5,212 bases of DNA from assembly GCA_027886795.1 (NCBI GenBank), contig JAPCJU010000103.1, positions 1 through 5,212 of the forward strand. Direction: 5' to 3'. Within the stretch, counting starts at the first letter, position 1. Each line of letters opens with the position of its first letter. Positions 1 to 4,706 of this stretch are shown piece after piece. Source of the DNA: Nitrososphaerota archaeon. Its GTDB lineage: Archaea; Thermoproteota; Nitrososphaeria; Nitrososphaerales; CADDZS01. Under the pieces are notes generated by a model, which was given only the letters and a program-made list of their open reading frames with translations, did not search any database and had not been told where the DNA came from. The position numbers and the translations under genes are program-made.

Positions 1-139
1 AAATGATGTCTCGATCGGTTCCGCATATGCCAATCCTCAAAACTCGTAGCAGGGCTTCTTTCTTGGAGGGCTCTGGTGTTTGGACTTCTTCAACTCTGAG
101 AGTGTTTTGCGTTCTTGGGGTTACAACAATTGCTTTCAC
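1..139 (-). CDS. Zinc-dependent medium-chain dehydrogenase, glucose 1-dehydrogenase-like (N-terminus only)
   Basis: Reading the minus strand from GTG at 139 gives an open frame of 46 codons that leaves the window at its left edge. It begins MKAIVVTPRT and later reads RIGICGTDRDII. The MKAIVV opening and the GICGTDR motif, with Cys39 as the expected catalytic zinc ligand and Thr41/Asp42 beside it, are typical of zinc-dependent medium-chain dehydrogenases. GICGTDR followed by an acidic residue is especially like archaeal glucose 1-dehydrogenases, which oxidise glucose to gluconolactone with NAD(P) at the start of Entner-Doudoroff variants. The GTG start is supported by AGGA seven bases upstream (147-150) and by the fit to the family N-terminus. 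The nucleotide-binding domain lies outside the window, so a sorbitol/threonine-type alcohol dehydrogenase cannot be excluded. The gene is divergent from the helical-repeat gene at 326. Confidence 0.8.
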   Translation of the reverse strand, partial: MKAIVVTPRTQNTLRVEEVQTPEPSKKEALLRVLRIGICGTDRDII

Positions 140-246
140 AGACCATTCCTGCCCGATGAGGATGGACAGGTTTGTTTGTTACTAATAGTTTGCAGAAAGC
201 AAGCATTGACATAAGCAAAATCTACAACGTCGACCGAATAGTTGTT

Positions 247-286
247 GGGAGGCCTTCGGACGAGCAAATCCGGGCATGGCTCTCCC
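247..286 (+). other. Two-tier imperfect hairpin in the intergenic region
   Basis: GGGAGGCC (247-254) pairs with GGCTCTCCC (278-286), giving eight base pairs with one bulged T. Inside it CGGA (257-260) pairs with TCCG (269-272) around an eight-base loop. TTATTCTTT follows on the plus strand, so the element resembles an intrinsic-terminator-like or structured RNA fold. The pairing is seen directly in the sequence; any role is unknown. It could be in the leader of either flanking gene, part of a small RNA, or a relic. It is not a tRNA. Confidence 0.4.
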
Positions 287-299
287 TTATTCTTTCAGC

Positions 300-307
300 A
301 TATTATA
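300..307 (+). promoter_or_regulatory. Candidate archaeal TATA box for the helical-repeat gene
   Basis: ATATTATA lies about 22 bases (centre) upstream of the ATG at 326, slightly closer than the usual 26-27 of archaeal leaderless promoters. It would place transcription start at or just after that ATG. If transcription starts a few bases later, translation would instead begin at the ATG at 368, which has no ribosome binding site. The call rests on position and AT content only. Confidence 0.3.
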
Positions 308-325
308 GATGTAAGATCAAAAAAC

Positions 326-1021
326 ATGAAGCCTCAGAGCATACTTTTCATACATACTAATTTCATCATGAACCTGGAAATCCAATTGCCTCTCTCCACG
401 AGAAAATATACGGAGCTTAGGCTCGTCATCTCCGATTGTCTTCAGAGAAGGGACTGGAAACGACTTTTCGAATTGTGCGGAACCAGTGACGACGAAACAT
501 CGAAGACGATCGCGGCGATCTTCACACTTTACGAGCCTGTCAATGTTTGGAGGTTCCTGGATTATGTTTTCAGATTATCTTCGGGAGATCGGCGTCAGAG
601 GAGAGACTCCGTCGCCACAGCGTGTTACATACTGGGAAGGATGGGTCAGACTAACACGAAGAAGGCCATATCTCATCTCAGATTATTCCTCTCTGACGAT
701 CACATGTTACGAATCCCGGTGATGTCAGCTCTTTCAAATCTATGGGTATTGGATGCTCGTACAACTTCTTCTATTGTAATCAAGTCATGGGTTTTGAAAG
801 ACGACGATAACGATGATCTTCAGGAAATTGGCGTAAAGTCAACTGAATACCTTGCTAGCAAACAACCGAAGATGGTCGTCGCATTTCTTCTGAAAGTAGC
901 AGCGCTTTCATCGCAAAGGAAAATAGCGGCCAGAACCGCGAGCGAGCTCATCGAGAATTACGTAACTTCGCCTGGATCCAATAACAGAGGCAAACCAACC
1001 GCCAGAATCAGAAAGAAATGA
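326..1021 (+). CDS. Hypothetical HEAT-like helical repeat protein
   Basis: I do not recognise this protein as a named family. Started at ATG 326 it has 231 residues and ends in TGA. From about residue 89 to 211 it shows successive amphipathic helices with alternating Leu/Ala/Val/Ile and repeated R/A/L spacing (for example SVATACYILGRMG and PVMSALSNLWVLD), the look of an alpha-solenoid of HEAT type. An acidic run (KDDDNDDL, about 158-165) breaks the solenoid, and the C-terminus is strongly basic (RGKPTARIRKK), which could bind nucleic acid or ribosomes; that is inference. There is no signal peptide or clear membrane segment. The start is uncertain: ATG 368 (MNLEIQLPLS, 217 residues) is an equally good alternative and an in-frame TTG exists at 242. 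No Shine-Dalgarno precedes either ATG. The gene converges with the zinc-ribbon gene, leaving only 13 bases between the stops. Confidence 0.65.
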   Translation: MKPQSILFIHTNFIMNLEIQLPLSTRKYTELRLVISDCLQRRDWKRLFELCGTSDDETSKTIAAIFTLYEPVNVWRFLDYVFRLSSGDRRQRRDSVATACYILGRMGQTNTKKAISHLRLFLSDDHMLRIPVMSALSNLWVLDARTTSSIVIKSWVLKDDDNDDLQEIGVKSTEYLASKQPKMVVAFLLKVAALSSQRKIAARTASELIENYVTSPGSNNRGKPTARIRKK

Positions 1022-1034
1022 CCTCACGGGAGAA

Positions 1035-1358
1035 CTATTTGACTAGAATCATTTTTCCAACGTGATTCATGAAACACGGTGGCCCTTCCTTGATCCAAAG
1101 AAAAGGCCTCGTTTTGCATAGAGACCCATCTCCTGTTTGAAAGATGCATTTCACAGTTGTTCCTTCTTTGACGCCCGAATCTGATTGACTCCCGCAATAA
1201 GGGCAATTCGAGTTTTCGTACTTTAGGAAGACGTGCTTTGCATCAACATTCAGGCAAGTCACCCACTGTCCTAAATCGTGGCCATTGCTGCATTTTGGGA
1301 ATCCGGTTCGAAGCAGCGAATTGTCTACCAACTCTTTGCATATTGGACATTGTATCAA
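1035..1358 (-). CDS. Small two-site zinc-ribbon protein of unknown function
   Basis: The 107-residue product has a clear zinc-binding pattern. Site one is CPIC (Cys4, Cys7) with Cys23 and His27 in KCSNGH. Site two is CPYCG (Cys52, Cys55) with Cys71 and Cys81; Cys35, Cys95 and His99 are further possible ligands. The spacing suggests two zinc-ribbon or treble-clef-like units joined by a short linker, as in small archaeal nucleic-acid- or protein-binding proteins, but no specific family is recognised. The start codon is TTG: an in-frame TGA lies two codons upstream, so the protein cannot begin earlier, and the first CxxC lies only three residues in. There is no well-placed Shine-Dalgarno; GGAG about 16 bases upstream is too far. 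It lies 65 bases downstream of the F420 oxidoreductase on the same strand and could be cotranscribed with it. Confidence 0.7.
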   Translation of the reverse strand: MIQCPICKELVDNSLLRTGFPKCSNGHDLGQWVTCLNVDAKHVFLKYENSNCPYCGSQSDSGVKEGTTVKCIFQTGDGSLCKTRPFLWIKEGPPCFMNHVGKMILVK

Positions 1359-1423
1359 AAATCAGTTTTCAGACTCCATTCTAAGGAATTTCGGGATTCG
1401 GATAAGAAATCTTTACGGTTCGA

Positions 1424-2431
1424 TCAATTTTTTCCTGAGAAATAAGGCAAAACTTTCTCCCCGCACATTCGAATAAAGCTCTTTTCGTTGGGACTGAGAC
1501 TCGCAAGGTACACGTGGTCGAAACCTGCTTCAAACGCAGCTTCGATAGGTTTGATGAAATCTTCAGGAGATGACCCAAGGACGTATGCCTTTGTTAGCTC
1601 TTCATCTGTTACTTGCTTTCCTTCTCTTTCGATTTCTCGTGGATCGAAAATAGGATCAGTGAACATCTTTGGAAGTAGAGGCCCCGCTTGGGTTCTTAGC
1701 GGAATTAACGCCCTATCCAAGTCTGTATCGTACGAGAGATCTATTTCTATTGCCTTGATAATGTCATCAGGATTTCTTCCCGCCTTTTTCGCACCTCTTT
1801 CAACAGCTGGAAAGAGCTCGCTCTTCGCATAATCAGCGCCTTTAATCGTAAGGAAACCGTCGCCAAGTTCCCCCACAACTTCAGCCATTTTTGGTCCCGA
1901 TGCGCCGATAAAAATTGGAAAACTTGCTCGCATGTACATGTTCGCATTTTTCAAATTGAAGTGTTTCCCCTCAAAGTTCACGAAATCTTCCGAAATCAGT
2001 TTACGAATTATTATGGCGGATTCAGCGACTCTCTCCCTTCTTTCCTTGAGTCCTATCCAGGAATAGCCCAAAGGCAATTCATTTAGGGCTTCACCTGCAC
2101 CGAGCGTCAAGAAAACTCTCGGTCCATAGATTGCCTCCATTGTAGCAAAAGCCTGGGCGATGATCCCGGGATGATATCTCAGAATGGGCGCAGTGACTCC
2201 TGTTCCGACCGGAATCTTTTTCGTCCTCGATAGGAGGGCCGTCAGCCAAATCCAGGCTTGCGATTCTTTTGCTCCTGTATGAAACCACGGCTGAAAATGA
2301 TCTGAAGCCCAAATGGCAGTAAACCCTGCTTCCTCTGCTAACTGGCCGTACTCCAGCATCGTAATTGGATCTGCGATGTCGAGATTGCACGAGTAACTCA
2401 CTGAGTTTCGTTTTATGACCGACTGTTGCAT
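1424..2431 (-). CDS. F420-dependent oxidoreductase, glucose-6-phosphate dehydrogenase-like family (luciferase-like fold)
   Basis: The 335-residue protein matches the full length of F420-dependent luciferase-like (TIM-barrel) oxidoreductases of the FGD-like family. These transfer hydride between a substrate and the deazaflavin F420 in the cytoplasm. Signature segments are ASDHFQPW (Asp44, His45, Trp49, corresponding to the catalytic Asp/His/Trp of mycobacterial FGD), RYHPGIIAQAFATM (85-98) and LGAGEALNE with Glu114, the expected acidic catalytic residue. The FGD phosphate-pocket lysines have counterparts at Lys197 and Lys255, but the matching arginine is replaced by Ala282 (TKAY instead of KRW). 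Glucose 6-phosphate is therefore not an assured substrate; other alcohols are possible. The ATG is chosen because a TATA-like box lies 27 bases upstream and the family N-terminus fits. It follows the methyltransferase by 110 bases on the same strand. Confidence 0.9.
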   Translation of the reverse strand: MQQSVIKRNSVSYSCNLDIADPITMLEYGQLAEEAGFTAIWASDHFQPWFHTGAKESQAWIWLTALLSRTKKIPVGTGVTAPILRYHPGIIAQAFATMEAIYGPRVFLTLGAGEALNELPLGYSWIGLKERRERVAESAIIIRKLISEDFVNFEGKHFNLKNANMYMRASFPIFIGASGPKMAEVVGELGDGFLTIKGADYAKSELFPAVERGAKKAGRNPDDIIKAIEIDLSYDTDLDRALIPLRTQAGPLLPKMFTDPIFDPREIEREGKQVTDEELTKAYVLGSSPEDFIKPIEAAFEAGFDHVYLASLSPNEKSFIRMCGEKVLPYFSGKN

Positions 2432-2453
2432 ATGTCCATGAAACTGCCCGCAT

Positions 2454-2461
2454 CATTTAAG
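2454..2461 (-). promoter_or_regulatory. TATA box of a leaderless promoter for the F420 oxidoreductase
   Basis: On the minus strand CTTAAATG is centred about 27 bases upstream of the ATG at 2431, and no Shine-Dalgarno sits before that ATG. In archaea transcription starts about 26-27 bases after the TATA centre, so the transcript would begin at or next to the start codon. This indicates that the gene has its own promoter and is not only read through from the methyltransferase. Confidence 0.5.
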
Positions 2462-2541
2462 ATCTGGGTCTCCTCTCTGCAGATGCTCTTAGCAGCTGGA
2501 ACTTGAAAATCCGGGATAAGATTACCTAGAATCTGGTGCCC

Positions 2542-3318
2542 TTATGCACCGCGCTTTCGAACTATCCACGCCTCCTCTGAGGGCCATTGCCTTGCCCAAT
2601 CTAGGTTCACAAATGGGTACGTTGTCGTAGCACCTTCTGAAGGTCTTAGCTCGATCAAATTCTCGATCTCGAAATTATTCTTTCTTAGGAGACGTATCCA
2701 ATCACCGTAACCGAGGTGAAACTCGACTGAGTCATCTCCATCATTCCATTCAAAGCGATGCATTCCAAAATAACTTCGGACGATTTGGGGAGTCGCGGGC
2801 TTGTTCCCGTCCTCGATCATACAAAGCATAAGGATAGTTCCGTTGACGAGAAAAATGAGTTGTCCGTTAGGGCGAAGCAAGCGGGAAGCTTCAGGAATCC
2901 ATCTGTACGGGTCACACCAGATGCTCGCCCCGTACTCACTGATCGCAAAGTCAAAGGAGGCATCGGGCAGGGGAACCTTCTCTGCATTTCCGTGAATGAG
3001 AGGGAAGTAAAGATTGTTTTCTCGCTGCTGTCTCCTCGCTGTTTTGAGTTGCTCTTCGGAAATATCAATACCCGTAACGCGAGCCCCTCGCCTCGCGAGC
3101 CACGATGATAAATATGCAGTCCCGCATCCTAATTCTATGGCATCGAGGCCGTTAACATCGGGAAGAAGTCGAACTTCCTCTTCTGGAATGTGCCAGATAC
3201 CCCAGTGAGGTTCTTCCTTCCATCCTTTTTCAACCAGATTTACATAATCTCGTGAGTATTTGTCCCAAGCTGCACTATTTCGTCGGACATGTTCAGGAAG
3301 CTCATCAGTCGGATTCAT
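2542..3318 (-). CDS. Class I SAM-dependent methyltransferase
   Basis: The 258-residue product carries the Rossmann-like methyltransferase core. Motif I is IELGCGTAY (61-69), which binds the methionine part of S-adenosylmethionine. GIDIS (83-87) follows, with Asp85 as the ribose-binding acidic residue, then GNAEKVPLPDASFDF (110-124) and a post-motif LLRPNGQLIF strand, as in UbiE/Methyltransf_11-type enzymes. The N-terminal region ELPEHVRRNSAAWDKY plus a Trp-rich HWGIW segment resembles a subgroup of small-molecule methyltransferases, but the substrate cannot be told. I chose ATG 3318 because MNPTDELPEHVRRN looks like the family start; the frame stays open back to a TTG at 3363, which would add 15 residues without family support. 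No Shine-Dalgarno is seen, consistent with a leaderless or short-leader transcript. The gene lies 187 bases downstream of the small FdrA-domain gene. Confidence 0.88.
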   Translation of the reverse strand: MNPTDELPEHVRRNSAAWDKYSRDYVNLVEKGWKEEPHWGIWHIPEEEVRLLPDVNGLDAIELGCGTAYLSSWLARRGARVTGIDISEEQLKTARRQQRENNLYFPLIHGNAEKVPLPDASFDFAISEYGASIWCDPYRWIPEASRLLRPNGQLIFLVNGTILMLCMIEDGNKPATPQIVRSYFGMHRFEWNDGDDSVEFHLGYGDWIRLLRKNNFEIENLIELRPSEGATTTYPFVNLDWARQWPSEEAWIVRKRGA

Positions 3319-3348
3319 TGAAAACAGATCGTCATGAATCGTTGTGAG

Positions 3349-3356
3349 GATAAAAG
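3349..3356 (-). promoter_or_regulatory. Candidate TATA box for the methyltransferase
   Basis: CTTTTATC on the minus strand is centred about 34 bases upstream of ATG 3318. Transcription would then start some eight bases before the ATG, giving a very short leader without a ribosome binding site. It supports ATG 3318 over the upstream TTG at 3363, which lies on the other side of this box. The evidence is position and base composition only. Confidence 0.35.
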
Positions 3357-3385
3357 TTCTCAATTATCACCAAAATTCAGATCAT

Positions 3386-3404
3386 GAAAGCTTGCGAAAG
3401 CTTG
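3386..3404. repeat. Short tandem direct repeat GAAAGCTTG
   Basis: GAAAGCTTG occurs twice (3386-3394 and 3396-3404), separated by one base, in the gap between the small FdrA-domain gene and the methyltransferase. Each copy contains the palindrome AAGCTT. It lies about 30-50 bases upstream of the candidate methyltransferase TATA box, so it could be a two-site operator for that gene. It could equally be chance. Confidence 0.3.
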
Positions 3405-3448
3405 AACGCTCTTTGTTTCTCACCCTGCTTAGTCTTCTCGAAGAAGTG

Positions 3449-3454
3449 AAAAAA
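3449..3454 (-). terminator. Possible T-tract terminator after the FdrA genes
   Basis: On the minus strand a run of six T followed by CACTTCTTC lies about 52 bases past the stop of the small FdrA-domain gene. Archaeal transcription often ends at T-rich tracts without a hairpin. The only nearby hairpin (CTTCT-CGA-AGAAG, 3434-3446) lies after the tract on this strand, so it is not a bacterial-type terminator for these genes. Confidence 0.25.
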
Positions 3455-3505
3455 GATGCTATTGTGATTACACTAGTATCTTTCAATAATGAGGTTCCGT
3501 GCATT

Positions 3506-3691
3506 TCAATACCCAAGTTTGTCGAGAAGCTCCAGCATCTCTTTGTCGCCTGCGGCTGGCGGCTTCCAATCCACCCTTACCACCTTCACTCCTTGCTCTT
3601 CTAGATCATCCGCGAAAGTAGACACGCCAATGTTGATTACTGCTAATCTCTTTCCTAGAATACTAGTAGATTCATCTATCATTTTGCTCAT
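3506..3691 (-). CDS. FdrA C-terminal-domain protein (separate small subunit)
   Basis: The 61-residue product matches the last domain of E. coli FdrA (AllF). LAVINIGVSTFADDLEEQG and VDWKPPAAGDKEMLELLDKL correspond to the VAVINIGLRSFALEL and YQWSPVAGGNKKLARLLERL segments at the E. coli C-terminus. Here it is a stand-alone gene, as is also known for short 'fdrA domain' proteins elsewhere. The start at ATG 3691 is fixed by a GGGAGG ribosome binding site eight bases upstream; the frame opens further to a codon at 3715 without support. It overlaps the end of the large fdrA gene by 20 bases in another frame, so translation is probably coupled and the two products likely form one complex. The domain probably completes the succinyl-CoA-synthetase-like assembly of the large protein; its exact role is unknown. 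Confidence 0.8.
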   Translation of the reverse strand: MSKMIDESTSILGKRLAVINIGVSTFADDLEEQGVKVVRVDWKPPAAGDKEMLELLDKLGY

Positions 3692-4703
3692 CGGATTTGC
3701 CTCCCGCCTTTCCACGTATTGCTATCATTGCCGCCCTCTTCGCAGCAGCCGCATTGCTGTGCTCTAAAATGACGCCTGCATTGCTCAGGATCTTTTTCTG
3801 ATCGTTGATCCCCTGAAAGTCTCCCTTTGTCCCAATTATGGATGCAACCACCGAAAGATACCTGCCTGCCGATGAGGCAATTCCCTTCGCCTCACTCACA
3901 GCAGAAGCAAGCTCCGATGCGGGATCTGGATTGGAACCGTAGCCCAGTAGCACGTCGAGAAGAACAACCGCGACGCCCGGGTCCCTTGCTTCTCTCAGAA
4001 TTCTCAGCTTTCGGAGCGTGAAGTCCATCATAGGATGAGCTCTTCCGACGACAAATTCTTCTGCCCCCATGTCAATGCAGAGATGCCCCGAAAGACCTTC
4101 AGCGTCGCCCTCGATAAGCATACTTTCGATCATGGGCGCGTTGGAGCGGATTTCTCCAAGCACGGGCATCATAACGACCTGAGCTTCGTAGCAAAGCGTT
4201 CCACCCGAGTAGAGACCTCGAACATATTTTTGGCTGGGAGAGAACTTTTGAAACTCGGAATTAATCACCTGTTGCCGCAACGTTTCATTGAGATTAATCG
4301 TCTCAGTGGGGGACTTGAATCCCAGCCTCCGGCACGCCAGGTTCGCAGCTTCCTCTAAGGTCGCAGCGGCATTGGTTCTTGTCCCGTTCAGTTCTGGATC
4401 CGCACCTAGGAAATTAACGATCACTGGTTTGCCGCATTTATCGACTTCTAGGAGAACTTTAGCTGCTGTAGATGGACTTGGCGGTTTTGAGATGAGAATT
4501 ATAAGTTCTGTATGCGGGTCTTGACTCAGAAGTTTTACAGCTTGTATCATAGTCAGACCACCCACTCGATCTTTCAAGTCATTTCCCCCCGTGCCTATCG
4601 CCTGAGAGATCCCAACTCCAACAGAATCCAGAAGTGTTGAAACCTGTTGGACACCCGTACCTGACGCCGAAATTATTCCTACAGGCCCCGAAGCTTGCTC
4701 GTT
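3672..4703 (-). CDS. fdrA: FdrA (AllF-like), C-terminal part after the in-frame TGA
   Basis: This is the rest of the FdrA frame, directly continuous with the upstream part but beyond an in-frame TGA. Its first 42 codons, which contain no ATG, GTG or TTG, read GPVGIISASGTG and GVGISQAIGTGGNDL, conserved CoA-ligase-type nucleotide-binding segments. The first possible start is TTG 4577, which would lose them. Further on are PPSPSTAAKVL, GLYSGGTLCYEA, VVGRAHPMMDFTLR and VLLDVLLGYGSNPDPA, all closely matching E. coli FdrA/AllF. The fold is that of succinyl-CoA synthetase (CoA-binding plus ligase domains), cytoplasmic. E. coli AllF is a subunit of oxamate carbamoyltransferase, which makes oxamate and carbamoyl phosphate from oxalurate in anaerobic allantoin use; that substrate is not shown here. 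The frame ends in TGA, overlapping the small FdrA-domain gene by 20 bases. Whether this half is translated depends on readthrough or on the stop being an error. Confidence 0.75.
   Translation of the reverse strand, partial: NEQASGPVGIISASGTGVQQVSTLLDSVGVGISQAIGTGGNDLKDRVGGLTMIQAVKLLSQDPHTELIILISKPPSPSTAAKVLLEVDKCGKPVIVNFLGADPELNGTRTNAAATLEEAANLACRRLGFKSPTETINLNETLRQQVINSEFQKFSPSQKYVRGLYSGGTLCYEAQVVMMPVLGEIRSNAPMIESMLIEGDAEGLSGHLCIDMGAEEFVVGRAHPMMDFTLRKLRILREARDPGVAVVLLDVLLGYGSNPDPASELASAVSEAKGIASSAGRYLSVVASIIGTKGDFQGINDQKKILSNAGVILEHSNAAAAKRAAMIAIRGKAGGKSDEQNDR
3692..3705 (-). promoter_or_regulatory. Ribosome binding site of the small FdrA-domain gene
   Basis: GGGAGG (3700-3705, minus strand) sits eight bases before ATG 3691, inside the 3' end of the large fdrA frame. 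It is the strongest Shine-Dalgarno in the window and indicates that this domain is deliberately started as its own polypeptide rather than produced by a damaged fusion gene. Confidence 0.65.
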
Positions 4704-4706
4704 TCA
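4704..4706 (-). other. fdrA: In-frame TGA interrupting fdrA
   Basis: The frame reads GPDCGTSIINNIVLGF, then TGA, then NEQASGPVGIISASGTG, with no change of phase. Compared with E. coli FdrA (LAFANV), the stop falls where an alanine is expected, so it does not replace a conserved cysteine. Four other genes in the window end in TGA, so TGA works as a normal stop here. A recent nonsense mutation or a single-base sequence error is the simplest explanation. Confidence 0.8.

Larger units (their letters stand above)
140..325. other. Divergent intergenic region
   Basis: This stretch separates two genes that point away from each other and should hold both promoters. No convincing protein-coding frame is visible. 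It contains an AT-rich patch (about 181-190) that could serve the minus-strand dehydrogenase, a hairpin at 247-286, and a TATA-like ATATTATA at 300-307 oriented towards the plus-strand gene. The short plus-strand frames here have no recognisable protein character and one runs antisense to the dehydrogenase. Confidence 0.55.

Noticed and set aside
3..185. Plus-strand 60-codon open frame at the left edge
   Set aside because: It is antisense to the clearly recognisable dehydrogenase N-terminus (GICGTDR) on the minus strand.
247..286. tRNA-like gene (a segment resembling a T-arm, GAGCAAATCCGGGC)
   Set aside because: The element is only about 40 bases, folds as one nested hairpin and has no anticodon or D arms.
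1046..1068. Hairpin GAATCA/TGATTC with T5 in the loop as a bidirectional terminator for the convergent genes
   Set aside because: Only six pairs, located inside the zinc-ribbon coding sequence, with the T-run in the loop rather than after the stem. Its match to a terminator is poor.
3344..3604. Plus-strand 86-codon open frame
   Set aside because: It starts with GTG inside the methyltransferase 5' region, runs antisense through the small FdrA-domain gene, and has no ribosome binding site or recognisable family.
4578..4703. Frameshift as the cause of the fdrA split
   Set aside because: Conserved sequence on both sides of the TGA is in the same phase (129 bases, exactly 43 codons, between the stop and the later TTG), so no insertion or deletion is needed.
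4704..4706. Selenocysteine or reassigned TGA codon in fdrA
   Set aside because: The residue aligns with an alanine in E. coli FdrA, not a redox cysteine. TGA ends four other genes here (1019-1021, 1424-1426, 3506-3508, 3672-3674), and tryptophans in conserved motifs use TGG. Readthrough is not disproved but has no support.
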